64,000 bases of DNA from JADFWK01 sp035527895. GTDB lineage: Bacteria > Desulfobacterota > DSM-4660 > Desulfatiglandales > B25-G16. The position numbers and the translations under genes are program-made. The notes beneath the pieces were generated by a model. That model was not told the origin of the DNA. It did not search any database and was given only the letters and a program-made list of their open reading frames with translations. This document shows positions 1-8,507 of the stretch, piece by piece. The DNA lies in contig DATKZQ010000002.1 in the NCBI GenBank assembly GCA_035527895.1, forward strand, positions 26,625 to 90,624, in the 5' to 3' direction. Numbering within the stretch: the stretch's first letter is position 1; each line of letters starts with the position of its first letter.

Positions 1-368
1 TTGCAGGCGACACCGCCTCATTCTATGTGGGAAGGCGCTTCGGCAAACATAGGCTTATACACGTAAGCCCGGGGAAAACCTGGGAAGGCACCGCAGGAGG
101 ACTACTGGCAAACACAGCTATTGGCGGCATATTTGGCTCACTTTTCTTTCCTTCTTTATCTCTTGCATCCATTATGGTATTAGCTATTAGTATAGGTATT
201 TCCGGTCAGATTGGTGATCTCGTGGAATCCCTTTTCAAGAGAAGGTCCGACCTGAAGGACAGCGGTACCCTTCTGCCGGGCCACGGAGGCCTCCTCGACA
301 GAATCGACGGCCTGCTTTTTGCGATCCCCGTTCTCTATCTCTATTTGGGCTTTCGATTATTGCTTTAA
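1..368 (+). CDS. cdsA: Phosphatidate cytidylyltransferase, C-terminal part (5' end outside window)
   Basis: The frame is open from the first bases of the window to a stop at 366-368, so only the C-terminal ~120 residues are present. The enzyme makes CDP-diacylglycerol from phosphatidic acid and CTP in the inner membrane. The family signature is intact: SPGKTWEG is followed by two hydrophobic stretches, then FKRRSDLKDSG and PGHGGLLDRID, whose acidic residues belong to the metal/CTP site. Its product is the substrate of PssA further along, and cdsA-dxr-rseP is a common bacterial gene order. The upstream partner is probably uppS, which is not visible. Confidence 0.95.
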   Translation, partial: AGDTASFYVGRRFGKHRLIHVSPGKTWEGTAGGLLANTAIGGIFGSLFFPSLSLASIMVLAISIGISGQIGDLVESLFKRRSDLKDSGTLLPGHGGLLDRIDGLLFAIPVLYLYLGFRLLL

Positions 369-490
369 CTCGGCAAACCAGTGATGCGCGTTTATTCTGC
401 TTGGCATAGTATTATCGACAAGGTGCAGGGTTTTCCGGCGAGGGCCAATAAAAAGCTTAAGAAACTGAAGAAATCTACTACGTTACTGAG

Positions 491-542
491 TACTTCGATT
501 CGCAAATACGGCGACCTATTTTGTTCACGTGCCTCAGAAACG
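491..542. repeat. Diverged dispersed repeat, copy 1
   Basis: This 52-base stretch upstream of dxr is about 75 percent identical (39 of 52 by eye) to 4151-4202 in the same orientation. It can be read as the end of a 53-codon open frame at 384-545 containing SIRKYGDLFC; the second copy encodes SIREYGDVFC. Several differences are silent or conservative, so both may descend from a once-coding sequence. I do not recognise the protein. Confidence 0.6.
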
Positions 543-571
543 TAGCTCAATCAGCAAGGAACTCGACTATT

Positions 572-1738
572 TTGAAAAACATATGCCTTCTAGGATCAAC
601 CGGTTATATAGGGACTAATTCGCTCACGGTTATAAAGAAAAACCCTGAAGAATACCGTGTTGTAGCCCTCGGAGCAGGAAAAAACCTCGATATCCTTGCG
701 GAACAGATCAAGGAATTTAAGCCGCGGTTTGCGGCAGTCATCAATTCCGATCTAGCCCGGGAACTGAAAGCCAGGCTGAATAATCGCTTCGATACCGAGG
801 TTTTGTTTGGAACCGAAGGTTACTCTCAGATTGCGGCCCTGTCAGAAGTGGACTTGGTGATTGCGGCTATGACCGGGTCATCGGGGCTCTTGCCCACGTA
901 TTCGGCGATAACGGCAGGCAAAGATGTTGCCCTAGCCAACAAAGAGGCATTGGTTATTGCAGGATCCGTGCTCACACATGAATCACAAAGGGTCGGTGCG
1001 CATATAGTCCCTATTGACAGTGAGCACAGCGCAATAATGCAGTCCACCCAGGGACACATGAGAGAAGATCTCAAGAAGATCATCCTGACAGGGTCGGGTG
1101 GGCCGTTTAAAGATTATTCTCTGGAGGAATTATCAAGGGCTACTCCGGAAGCAGCACTGAAACACCCGAATTGGAGGATGGGAAAGAAGATCACGATTGA
1201 CTCGGCAACCATGATGAATAAGGGGATCGAAGCGATCGAGGCAAAATGGCTTTTCAATATAGAGGTCGATCAAATAGAGATCATGCTTCATCCCCAAAGC
1301 ATAGTCCACTCTATGGTCGAATATGTGGACGGTTCCATAATTGCGCAATTGGCGTTTCCCGACATGAGAATTCCCATATCCTATGCCCTCTCATACCCCC
1401 GACACCTTGAGGGAGACCTGCCCACCCTTGATCTGTCGGAGATTGGAGCCCTGAGCTTTGAGAAACCTGATACAAACAGGTTCAGATGCCTGCAGTTGGC
1501 TTTAACGGCTGGCAAAATAGGGCAAAGCATGCCGGCAGTACTGAGCGGCTCCAACGAAATAGCTGTCTCTGCCTTCCTGGAAGGAAGGATCGGATTCCTG
1601 GACATCCCTCAGGTGGTTGAAAAAACGATGGAACGACACCGGGTTTTCCCTATCAACTCTATCGATCAGGCCGTCGAGGCGGATCGATGGGCTCAATCTG
1701 TGGCAAAAGAGATCTTGGAAAAAATGGTTGGTAATTAG
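572..1738 (+). CDS. dxr: 1-deoxy-D-xylulose 5-phosphate reductoisomerase
   Basis: This is the first committed enzyme of the non-mevalonate isoprenoid pathway. It converts DXP to 2-C-methyl-D-erythritol 4-phosphate with NADPH. The N-terminus has the nucleotide-binding loop LLGSTGYIGTNSL. The metal-binding motif PIDSEHSAIMQ and the loop MMNKGIEAIEAKWLF are intact. A longer TTG start at 521 is possible, but the TTG at 572 gives the usual N-terminus (M-K-N-I-C-L-L-G-S-T-G) and 388 residues, normal for the family, with an AAGGA box at 556-560. It lies six bases before rseP, in an apparent cdsA-dxr-rseP operon. Confidence 0.96.
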   Translation: MKNICLLGSTGYIGTNSLTVIKKNPEEYRVVALGAGKNLDILAEQIKEFKPRFAAVINSDLARELKARLNNRFDTEVLFGTEGYSQIAALSEVDLVIAAMTGSSGLLPTYSAITAGKDVALANKEALVIAGSVLTHESQRVGAHIVPIDSEHSAIMQSTQGHMREDLKKIILTGSGGPFKDYSLEELSRATPEAALKHPNWRMGKKITIDSATMMNKGIEAIEAKWLFNIEVDQIEIMLHPQSIVHSMVEYVDGSIIAQLAFPDMRIPISYALSYPRHLEGDLPTLDLSEIGALSFEKPDTNRFRCLQLALTAGKIGQSMPAVLSGSNEIAVSAFLEGRIGFLDIPQVVEKTMERHRVFPINSIDQAVEADRWAQSVAKEILEKMVGN

Positions 1739-1743
1739 TATTT

Positions 1744-2820
1744 ATGAGCACTTTCCTGTACTATATAATACCGTTTATTGTCGTCCTCGGCATCCTAATC
1801 GCTTTTCACGAATTTGGTCATTTTTTGCTGGCCAAGTCCTTCAAGGTGATGGTCCATAAGTTCTCCCTTGGCTTTGGGCCTAAACTCATCGGAAAAAGGA
1901 TAGGCGAAACTGAGTATGTGATTTCTGCCTTTCCCCTCGGCGGGTACGTCAAGATGTTGGGCGAGAGCGATGAGGAAGAAGTTACCCCTGAAGAGGCCCA
2001 TCGTTCTTTCGCTGCGCAGCCCCCAATCAACAGAATAGCCATCGCAGCTGCCGGGCCTGTGTTCAATTTCCTCTTGGCTTTCCTTCTTTTTACCGGGCTT
2101 TACCTGATATCAGGTTACCCCGCCATGGCTCCGGAAGTCGGCCAGGTGCGACCCAACTCACCGGCCGATAAGGCTGGGCTCCTTAAGGGCGATGTCATTG
2201 AATACATAGAGGATAAGAAAATCGACGAATGGAGTGACATCAAAAGGTTTATCGAAAAAAGCTCTGGGCAGGGACTAGCCATTGGAGTGAAAAGGGGAGA
2301 TGAAAGAATCTCGACCACGGTCTTTCCGGAAGAGGAGACAATAAAAAACATCTTTGGCGAAGAGATTAAATCCCCCCTCATAGGAATTGTGGCGAGTGGC
2401 ACCATTGAAAAACTGAGATTAACCCCTTTTAGTGCAATTCAAAAGGGGGCAGAAAAGACCTGGGAGGTAACCGCGCTCACCATCTTGACCGTGGTCAAAC
2501 TAATCCAAGGTATTGTACCATTGAAAACAGTTGGAGGGCCTATCCTAATCGGGCAGCTGACCGGCGATATTGCCAGAGAGAATTTAAGCTACCTCCTTCC
2601 ATTCATGGCTGTCATAAGTATCAACCTTGCCATATTAAACCTTATTCCCGTGCCGGTTTTAGATGGCGGCATGATCCTTTTTCTCATCATAGAGCTTATC
2701 TTTAGGAAGCCCATCAGCATTAGAAAAAGGGAAATGGCCCAGAAAATAGGTTTCTTCATTCTCTTGGTCTTGATGGCCTTTGTTTTTTACAATGACCTTG
2801 CACGGATATTCACTAAGTAA
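1744..2820 (+). CDS. rseP: RseP-type site-2 zinc metalloprotease
   Basis: This is an intramembrane protease that in relatives cleaves anti-sigma factors and remnant signal peptides. HEFGH (residues 22-26) in the first membrane helix supplies two zinc ligands and the catalytic Glu. The third ligand lies in N-L-I-P-V-P-V-L-D-G-G near residue 300. A single PDZ domain occupies about residues 120-200, followed by further hydrophobic helices. Many proteobacterial RseP proteins have two PDZ domains; at 358 residues this is the shorter one-PDZ form. It starts five bases after the dxr stop. Confidence 0.93.
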   Translation: MSTFLYYIIPFIVVLGILIAFHEFGHFLLAKSFKVMVHKFSLGFGPKLIGKRIGETEYVISAFPLGGYVKMLGESDEEEVTPEEAHRSFAAQPPINRIAIAAAGPVFNFLLAFLLFTGLYLISGYPAMAPEVGQVRPNSPADKAGLLKGDVIEYIEDKKIDEWSDIKRFIEKSSGQGLAIGVKRGDERISTTVFPEEETIKNIFGEEIKSPLIGIVASGTIEKLRLTPFSAIQKGAEKTWEVTALTILTVVKLIQGIVPLKTVGGPILIGQLTGDIARENLSYLLPFMAVISINLAILNLIPVPVLDGGMILFLIIELIFRKPISIRKREMAQKIGFFILLVLMAFVFYNDLARIFTK

Positions 2821-2890
2821 GTGAAGATTGAAAATTGAAGATTGAAGGTTTAAGATCTTCAATAGAAAATAGTCAACCGAAAATCGACAA
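2821..2890. repeat. Low-complexity A/G-rich intergenic spacer
   Basis: The rseP-tsaB spacer repeats the word GATTGAA or AATTGAA several times (GAAGATTGAAAATTGAAG, then GATTGAAGG). It reads as slippage-derived simple sequence. No good ribosome binding site precedes the TTG start of tsaB inside it. Confidence 0.5.
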
Positions 2891-3580
2891 TTGAATATCC
2901 TTTCCATAAATACCTCAACCGGCCAGTACAGCCTAGCAGTAATGAAGGATGAATTCCTTTTGGCCGAATACATCTTACCGTCAGGGTCTAGTCGGTATAG
3001 CGGTCTCATGCCGTCGCTGGATGACCTGCTTGCCAAGGCAGGCCTTATGCCTCAAAAACTTGACGGCTTAACGGTTGCCGTAGGACCAGGCAGCTTTACC
3101 GGTATTCGCATAGGTTTATCGATAATCAAGGGGCTCTCCGAATCCCTTGCTATACCAATAGTTGGGGTTCCAACCTTAGAAGCTATGGCCAGCCAGCTTT
3201 CCTTCCTGAATGAAGATATATGTCCCTTGGTGGCTTCACGGAGAGGAGAGGTGTTTACTGCCTTGTTTCGGTGGAGTAAACATGGCGAGCTACTGAGGGT
3301 CAAAGAAGATACCTGTGTAAAGATAACCGAAATCGTTACCATACTTGAAACCAAGACAGTTTTCATAGGAAACAACCTGGCTCAGCAAGGGCCCGTCTTG
3401 AAACAGCAGTTAGGGGCAAATACTCTATTGGCACCATCAAATCTCTGGACTCTCAGAGCCTCATCTGTTGGCATAGTGGGATTAAGACGACTTCGAAAAG
3501 GTGACTCGGACAATTCAAGCGAGCTTGTACCAACCTATTTCCGAGAAGCCGATATACGTCCACCCATAAAGAAACTGTAA
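2891..3580 (+). CDS. tsaB: tRNA N6-adenosine threonylcarbamoyltransferase-complex subunit TsaB
   Basis: TsaB is the non-catalytic ASKHA-fold partner that dimerises with TsaD to place t6A at position 37 of ANN-decoding tRNAs. Visible features are the N-terminal MNILSINTSTGQYSLAV strand pair and the family signature VGPGSFTGIRIGLSIIKGL around residues 60-78. The length of 229 residues is typical. The start is TTG at 2891, preceded by a repetitive spacer with no clear Shine-Dalgarno sequence. TsaD, TsaE and TsaC are not in the window. Confidence 0.92.
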   Translation: MNILSINTSTGQYSLAVMKDEFLLAEYILPSGSSRYSGLMPSLDDLLAKAGLMPQKLDGLTVAVGPGSFTGIRIGLSIIKGLSESLAIPIVGVPTLEAMASQLSFLNEDICPLVASRRGEVFTALFRWSKHGELLRVKEDTCVKITEIVTILETKTVFIGNNLAQQGPVLKQQLGANTLLAPSNLWTLRASSVGIVGLRRLRKGDSDNSSELVPTYFREADIRPPIKKL

Positions 3581-3630
3581 TGAAGAACCTGGACTACTAG
3601 ATGTCTATATAAGCAAACATCTTAAGATTT

Positions 3631-3652
3631 ATCCGCCAGACTTCGGGCGGAT
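3631..3652 (+). terminator. Possible hairpin terminator after tsaB
   Basis: ATCCGCC and GGCGGAT form a 7-bp stem with an 8-base loop about 50 bases after the tsaB stop. A T-run (GTTTTTG) follows only after 11 bases, so this may instead be one of the palindromic repeats common in this region. Confidence 0.3.
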
Positions 3653-4150
3653 TAATATCAAGTTTTTGTAATACCACTAAGGTGCAAAGGATAATTGGGA
3701 TCGTAGAACGGTTGCGGTTGCGCAGCCCTGGCCCAGTCCTGGCTTATAGGTTTAGTAGTCTTGTTCAAGTTCATAGCGCCAGGGCGGGCTAGAAACGGTT
3801 AACGGTCAACGTCATACGAAACCAGCGGCGCAACCGTATAACCTTAGACGAAACCAACATCGCTTTGCCTCACATAATGGACTATGGTTTTTCTCAACTC
3901 GCCCGTCCTCGTCCGACGCCAAAGGCTATGGCCGACGGTGTCCGCAGTGGCCCGCTACGGAGGGTGGATCGGTTTGAGCCGGAACTTCGCCAGTCCTATT
4001 TGAAGCGCCTTTGTGATCACGAGGACTAATCCGGTTTTGTTTTGTTCCAATCAACGACATTTTATCAGAGTTACATATGCTGTATTGACAAACACGTAAA
4101 TTTATATTAAACGCTACATGGAGAGAAAACTAAACTTTCCAGGGACTTAG

Positions 4151-4202
4151 TGCTTCGATCCGTGAATACGGTGATGTATTTTGTCCACTTGTTTGAGAAA
4201 TG
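4151..4202. repeat. Diverged dispersed repeat, copy 2
   Basis: This pairs with 491-542 in the same orientation at about 75 percent identity. The peptide SIREYGDVFC in one frame corresponds to SIRKYGDLFC in copy 1, but a stop follows shortly after. It directly precedes the G/C-rich palindromic tract at 4209. Confidence 0.6.
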
Positions 4203-4208
4203 CCGCTC

Positions 4209-4376
4209 ACTCCATTCGGCCTCGAGCCATTCGGCCTCGAGCTCATGGCCGAGAGGCTCATGGCCGGGGGCAGCACTGAGTCCTGAGGGCTTCGACTGAG
4301 ACGTGTCGGCGAGCCCTTCAGCTTGAGCTCAGGTCGAAAGCTCACGTCGAGTCGCTCAGCCGAAGTCTCAATAGGT
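4209..4376. repeat. Palindromic G/C-rich dispersed repeat, copy 1
   Basis: The tract opens with a direct repeat of CATTCGGCCTCGAGC (twice) and two CTCATGGCCG words. It then carries the 32-base segment 4298-4329, which recurs with two mismatches at 7247-7278 (shared core GAGACGTGTC, GAGCCCTTC, CTTGAGCT). Many short self-complementary words (GAGCTCAGGTCGAAAGCTC) make it hairpin-prone. Confidence 0.6.
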
Positions 4377-4409
4377 TGGTCATCGAGCTTATGAATGGAA
4401 GGACTTAGG

Positions 4410-5069
4410 TTGGACACACGAAAAGTAAACAACAAACTGCCGATCGCTTGGGAGGGAATTCCCTTTGTGCTCGCTGGAGCAACTCTCACCGCGCTTTTTT
4501 TCATTTTGGATCTGCAATTCCTTGCCATTGCTTTAGCCCTGCTAACCCTCTTTACCGCTTATTTTTTTCGAGATCCTGACAGAAACCTTGTGGATCAGGA
4601 GAAAGCGGTACTGACACCAGCAGACGGCAAGATAATAGCAATACGGAACCTTGAAACCGGGGACAATCGTTTAGAAGATAAATCGATAAAGATAAGCATC
4701 TTTATGTCGGTCTTTAATGCGCATATAAACCGAATCCCCGTTACAGGGAGGGTCAGTCGGTTAGCCTATCATCCCGGTAGATTCTTTTCAGCCAACTTGG
4801 ACAAGGCCTCCCTTCATAATGAAAACAATGTGGTGACTTTGGAAACGGATAACAGGAAAAGGATAATCCTTGTTCAGATCGCCGGCCTCATTGCAAGAAG
4901 GATTGTCTGCTGGGTGAAAACAGGAGATTATGTGTATACCGGTCAGAGGTTCGGCCTGATTCGATTCGGCTCAAGACTCGAGGTCTATCTTCCGCCTGAC
5001 ACGGCTATCTTGGTTTCCATCGGGCAAAAGGTCAAGGCCGGACAAACGGTACTGGGGTATCTGAGCTAA
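4410..5069 (+). CDS. psd: Phosphatidylserine decarboxylase (short, pyruvoyl type)
   Basis: This enzyme forms phosphatidylethanolamine by decarboxylating phosphatidylserine at the inner membrane. Two hydrophobic segments lie at the N-terminus, followed by the soluble core FFRDPDR, LTPADGKI, VFNAHINR and YHPG. Near the C-terminus, RFGSRLEVYLPP contains the Gly-Ser bond where autocleavage makes the alpha chain and pyruvoyl group. An ATG at 4395 is in frame, but GGAAGGA at 4397-4403 sits correctly for the TTG at 4410, giving 219 residues, normal for the short Psd class. pssA follows one base after the stop. Confidence 0.93.
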   Translation: MDTRKVNNKLPIAWEGIPFVLAGATLTALFFILDLQFLAIALALLTLFTAYFFRDPDRNLVDQEKAVLTPADGKIIAIRNLETGDNRLEDKSIKISIFMSVFNAHINRIPVTGRVSRLAYHPGRFFSANLDKASLHNENNVVTLETDNRKRIILVQIAGLIARRIVCWVKTGDYVYTGQRFGLIRFGSRLEVYLPPDTAILVSIGQKVKAGQTVLGYLS

Positions 5070-5070
5070 C

Positions 5071-5871
5071 GTGAAAACAGTAAATAGATCAAGGAAAAGG
5101 AATAAGAAAGGAATATACATCCTGCCTAACCTGTTTACCTCCTGCAGCCTCTTCTGTGGATGCTATGCCATTATTGCTGCGACGCAAGGAAGGTATGATG
5201 CCGCTGCTGTTGCCATCCTCATATCTTCCTTACTCGATGGGTTAGATGGTAAGATTGCCCGCTTCACTAACACAACCAGTCAGTTTGGCATCGAATATGA
5301 TTCTCTGTCAGATCTGGTCGCCTTCGGTGTGGCCCCTGGATTGTTGGTTTTTGAGTGGTCCTTAAAACCCTTCGGAAGATTTGGCTGGCTTGCAGTGTTT
5401 CTGTATGTTACGTGCGGCGCTCTGAGGCTTGCTCGATTCAATACTCATAAAGGCAATCTTGAATCCCGTCACTTTAAAGGCTTGCCTATACCGGGGGCAG
5501 CTGTTTTTATTGCCGCTGCCATTCTTTTCATCAATTCCTTAGGCGACCCTTCCGAGCGTCAACCAATCCTTTTCATAAGCGCCATGTACGTGCTGTCATT
5601 TCTCATGGTCAGCACGATCGATTATCTCAGCTTTAAGGGCATGGATTTGTTTAGGCGAAAGCCCTTTAACGTGCTGGTCGCCACTATCCTGGTTTTTATT
5701 GTTGTGGCATATAAGCCGCCCTTGATGCTGTTCCTTTTATCGAGTCTGTATATTTTTTCAGGCCCTGCACAAAGCTTGTATCGGCTGTTTCATAAACAAG
5801 CAAAGAAGACACGGCCCCTGATCAGTTCCTCACCAGATCGCAGCGAAGAAGGCCTGGAAGGCAAATCATGA
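5071..5871 (+). CDS. pssA: CDP-diacylglycerol--serine O-phosphatidyltransferase
   Basis: PssA makes phosphatidylserine from CDP-diacylglycerol and serine, feeding Psd encoded just upstream. The CDP-alcohol phosphotransferase motif is complete: DGLDGKIAR, then eight residues to G, then EYDSLSD, giving D-G-x2-A-R-x8-G-x3-D-x3-D. Six or more hydrophobic helices follow. The start is GTG at 5071, one base after the psd stop, so translation is probably coupled. The C-terminal ~25 residues are polar and variable. Confidence 0.95.
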   Translation: MKTVNRSRKRNKKGIYILPNLFTSCSLFCGCYAIIAATQGRYDAAAVAILISSLLDGLDGKIARFTNTTSQFGIEYDSLSDLVAFGVAPGLLVFEWSLKPFGRFGWLAVFLYVTCGALRLARFNTHKGNLESRHFKGLPIPGAAVFIAAAILFINSLGDPSERQPILFISAMYVLSFLMVSTIDYLSFKGMDLFRRKPFNVLVATILVFIVVAYKPPLMLFLLSSLYIFSGPAQSLYRLFHKQAKKTRPLISSSPDRSEEGLEGKS

Positions 5872-6090
5872 AAAAGAGCGTGGCACTCAATAGCATTGCA
5901 ATTGAATTGCCCCTGGCCATACTGGCTTTTGTTGCAACGGGAAGGAAGTCGTTCGTGATCAACCGTATCACGCGAATGCGGTGTCAGGTCTGACTGCATT
6001 GCCCGTGCGCCCTGACGTAGTGCATCTTCATAAGGACACTGAACCTTTTTCTAAGGCCGGGGACAGAGGGTAGTGTTGCCCGATGCAATC

Positions 6091-6666
6091 ATGAGAATAA
6101 CAGGCGGTACGGTTAGAGGCCAGCGACTTGCAAAGGTCAGGTGGCCCGATATCAGACCTACTGCAGATATGGTGAGGGGTTCTATCTTCAACATCTTGGG
6201 CCAGACCCTGAGCGGCCTCCTCGTGTTGGATCTCTTTGCAGGTACCGGGAGCCTGGGAATAGAATCTCTGAGCAGAGGGGCCAAAAGAGGCGTGTTTATG
6301 GATAGTTCAAGGAGGTCCATTGCAATCATTAAGAAGAATGTCAGCATGTGCGGTTTTGGGGAAAACTCGATTATGATTAGAGCAGAGTTACCCAAAGGCC
6401 TGACCCATGTCAAAGATTACGGGTATGATCAATTCGATCTGGTCTTTATGGACCCACCCTATGGGAGCGGTTATGTTGAGTCTACAATGATCCAACTTGT
6501 TGAGGAAAACCTGCTGAATCAGGACGGTGTAGCAGTTGTAGAACTATCGACCAGGCCAACCGATTCATTTCCCTCAAGGATTCAAGATCTCCGGCTCAAG
6601 CAAACCAAAACTTACGGATCAACTATGATAGGCTTCTACGGTTTTTCCAGTCATAAGGAAGAATAA
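6091..6666 (+). CDS. rsmD: 16S rRNA (guanine(966)-N(2))-methyltransferase
   Basis: This SAM-dependent enzyme methylates G966 in helix 31 of 16S rRNA. MRITGGTVRGQRL at the start and RPTADMVRGSIFNIL are family hallmarks. DLFAGTGSLGIESLSRGA is the SAM-binding loop, and DPPYGSG is the catalytic motif around residue 125. A GTG at 6073 would add six residues; the ATG at 6091 gives the usual family N-terminus and 191 residues. It is one base from coaD, the standard rsmD-coaD pair. Confidence 0.94.
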   Translation: MRITGGTVRGQRLAKVRWPDIRPTADMVRGSIFNILGQTLSGLLVLDLFAGTGSLGIESLSRGAKRGVFMDSSRRSIAIIKKNVSMCGFGENSIMIRAELPKGLTHVKDYGYDQFDLVFMDPPYGSGYVESTMIQLVEENLLNQDGVAVVELSTRPTDSFPSRIQDLRLKQTKTYGSTMIGFYGFSSHKEE

Positions 6667-6667
6667 C

Positions 6668-7156
6668 ATGGGCAAAATGGTAATCTATCCCGGTTCCTTT
6701 GATCCTATTACCAACGGTCATCTCAGTATTCTGAGAAGGGGCCTTACCATATTCGGCGCCGTCACCGTCGCTGTCGCCTCCAATCCCAGGAAGAATACCC
6801 TCTTCACCCTGGAGGAGAGGATGGAAATGATCAAGGAATCAACCAAAAATGATGAGAGGGTATTCATCGACTCATTTCATGGCTTGCTCGTTGATTATGT
6901 AGCGGATAAGGGAACCAACATCATCTTGAGAGGGATGAGGGCTCTCTCAGACTTTGAGTATGAGTTTCAGATGTCTTTGATGAACAGAAGGTTAAACAGA
7001 AATATTCAAACGATTTTCATGATGACCGATTATAAATGGTTTTATACCAGTTCCACTATAATAAAAGAGGCTGCCAGCTATGGAGGAGCCATTAAGGGTC
7101 TCGTGCCCGATATCGTCTGCCAAAAGCTCAAAGAGAAGTTTGGTTACGAATTCTGA
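6668..7156 (+). CDS. coaD: Phosphopantetheine adenylyltransferase
   Basis: CoaD transfers AMP from ATP to 4'-phosphopantetheine, the penultimate step of coenzyme A synthesis. The nucleotidyltransferase motif YPGSFDPITNGH is at the N-terminus and YTSSTIIKE (the ISSTxxK counterpart) near residue 120. LRGMRALSDFEYEFQM is the conserved substrate loop. At 162 residues it is full length. It sits one base after rsmD. Confidence 0.97.
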   Translation: MGKMVIYPGSFDPITNGHLSILRRGLTIFGAVTVAVASNPRKNTLFTLEERMEMIKESTKNDERVFIDSFHGLLVDYVADKGTNIILRGMRALSDFEYEFQMSLMNRRLNRNIQTIFMMTDYKWFYTSSTIIKEAASYGGAIKGLVPDIVCQKLKEKFGYEF

Positions 7157-7246
7157 ATCCGCAGACCAGATCCTTTGATTCATAGGTTCTGTAACGAGCT
7201 TGCTACTGTTGGCTCAGTACTGCCCTCTGCCATGAGCCTTAGAGTT

Positions 7247-7310
7247 GAGACGTGTCGACGAGCCCTTCGGCTTGAGCTTTCGACCTGAGCTCACTGCCGA
7301 ATGGCTCGAG
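7247..7310. repeat. Palindromic G/C-rich dispersed repeat, copy 2
   Basis: Bases 7247-7278 match 4298-4329 with two mismatches in 32. The stretch continues into CTTTCGACCTGAGCTC, related to but rearranged from the first copy. It lies between coaD and the ihfA-like gene, 90 bases before the latter's ribosome binding site. Confidence 0.6.
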
Positions 7311-7381
7311 CCGACTGGAGTGTCCAACATTGGCCAAGCAGGTTCCCAAGATGCATCACAGAATTTTCGAATAGAAGCACT

Positions 7382-7388
7382 AAGGAGG
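7382..7388 (+). promoter_or_regulatory. Ribosome binding site fixing the ihfA-like start
   Basis: AAGGAGG lies eight bases before the ATG at 7397. It rules out the longer open frame from 7301, whose extra 32 residues look like noncoding repeat sequence. Confidence 0.85.
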
Positions 7389-7396
7389 ATAGAGAC

Positions 7397-7684
7397 ATGG
7401 CCTTAACCAAAGAGAAGATCACGGACAGTATTTACAACCAGGTTGGTCTCAGCAAAACTCAATCCAGAAGGGTTGTCGAGAGTCTCTTAGATATCATGAA
7501 GCAAACGCTGGAAAGAGGAGAGGATCTTCTTCTTAGCGGCTTCGGGAAATTCTTAGTAAAAAGCAAGGCTGCCCGAAGGGGTAGAAATCCTCAGACCAAG
7601 GAAGACCTCCAACTAAAGGCCCGCAGAGTAGTGGTTTTCAGAACCTCGGGGGTTCTCAGGAAAAAAATCAACCAAAAGGGCTAG
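7397..7684 (+). CDS. ihfA: Integration host factor alpha-like DNA-bending protein
   Basis: This 95-residue HU/IHF-family protein bends DNA as a dimer for nucleoid organisation, replication initiation and sigma-54 promoters. The body SGFGKFLVKSKAARRGRNPQTKEDL carries the DNA-intercalating beta-arm with the RNPxT tip. The N-terminus MALTKEKITDSIY and C-terminal VVVFRTSGVLRKKIN resemble IHF alpha more than HU. The gene converges with rlpA; their stop codons overlap in the four bases CTAG (7681-7684). The beta subunit is not in the window. Confidence 0.88.
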   Translation: MALTKEKITDSIYNQVGLSKTQSRRVVESLLDIMKQTLERGEDLLLSGFGKFLVKSKAARRGRNPQTKEDLQLKARRVVVFRTSGVLRKKINQKG

Positions 7685-8451
7685 AGAGCCACAATAAAGG
7701 TCTCTGAAAAACCAAGGTATTCCAATTCCCTCACTATTCGGCCTGCCTCTGTCAAGCTTTCAGAGAGTGAAACTCTAACCCGGTAAAAGGTTTTCGAATT
7801 CAGCGGCACGTGCGGTGTTATCGAAACATAATCAAATATCACTCTGAGGCGGGCTGCCAAGCGCTCCGCATTTTCTCTTTCCTGAAAGGCGCCAACCTGT
7901 ATGGTAAATCTTCCCTTACTGAAATCCGTTGCCTCCACAAGGGGCTTACGAGTAGTACCCGCCCTCATGGTGCCAACCTTCTTTGACAAAGCAGTCAGGC
8001 GCACCCGTGCTGTTCCGGGACCGGCCAACCCGATCTTTTTTGCCGCCCCATAGGAGAGGTCAATAATCCTCTGCTTAAGAAAGGGGCCCCGATCATTAAT
8101 CCTTACGACAACCTCCTTTGAATTAGACAGATTTTCCACTCTTACACGTGTACCGAAGGGCAAGGTCTTGTGGGCAGCAGTATCATCATGCATATTGTAA
8201 ATCTCGCCGCTAGAGGTCTTGTTGCCATGGAATTTCCTGCCATACCAAGAAGCGACGCCTTCCTGAACAAAACCTTCTCCGCTGGGAAGCGGGTAGTAGG
8301 ATACCCCATCAACCGAATAGGGTTTCGTGGTTTCCGGCAGAACTATCGCCTGCTTTGTGTATGTGGTACTCGGCAGCCGCTGCTTGCTCCCAGCGCAACT
8401 ACAAAGAGCAAGAGACACAAATAGGACAATCAGCAATTTATTCATGTTCAC
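7681..8451 (-). CDS. rlpA: RlpA-family septal ring lytic transglycosylase-like lipoprotein
   Basis: The product is an exported lipoprotein with a hydrophobic leader ending in the lipobox L-C-S-C (Cys19). It has a double-psi beta-barrel (about residues 70-155: GVASWYGRKFHGNKTSSGE, AAHKTLPFGT, VRINDRGPF) and a C-terminal SPOR domain (about 180-256: GRFTIQVGAFQERENAERLAARL) that binds denuded septal peptidoglycan. Active relatives cleave naked glycan strands during division. The catalytic barrel residues (H and D in the HxTLP and NDRGPF motifs) are kept. It converges with the ihfA-like gene, and no operon partner is obvious. Confidence 0.92.
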   Translation of the reverse strand: MNMNKLLIVLFVSLALCSCAGSKQRLPSTTYTKQAIVLPETTKPYSVDGVSYYPLPSGEGFVQEGVASWYGRKFHGNKTSSGEIYNMHDDTAAHKTLPFGTRVRVENLSNSKEVVVRINDRGPFLKQRIIDLSYGAAKKIGLAGPGTARVRLTALSKKVGTMRAGTTRKPLVEATDFSKGRFTIQVGAFQERENAERLAARLRVIFDYVSITPHVPLNSKTFYRVRVSLSESLTEAGRIVRELEYLGFSETFIVAL

Positions 8452-8507
8452 TGTGTTCCGGCATTCAAACAGTACTCAGACCCCTGCTGTTCGTATTTCT
8501 TCCGGCA

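Larger units (their letters stand above)
3581..4409. other. Long intergenic region, repeat-rich, no gene recognised
   Basis: About 830 bases separate tsaB from psd. They contain a GGCGG hairpin near 3631-3652, an inverted pair CGGTTGCGC / GCGCAACCG (near 3714 and 3828), the second copy of the dispersed repeat (4151-4202) and a palindromic G/C-rich tract (4209-4376). A TTGACA at 4085-4090 followed after 17 bases by TAAACG could be a sigma-70-type promoter about 300 bases upstream of psd, but this is weak. I read both strands and found no convincing coding frame. Confidence 0.6.

Noticed and set aside
384..545. 53-codon frame upstream of dxr
   Set aside because: No ribosome binding site, and its end is the dispersed repeat shared with 4151-4202; treated as a repeat relic rather than a gene.
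5868..5993. 41-codon frame (M-K-K-S-V-A-L-N-S-I-A-I-E) overlapping the pssA stop by ATGA
   Set aside because: The overlap looks operon-like, but there is no recognisable family, composition decays after ~20 codons, and the distance to rsmD is filled with noncoding sequence.
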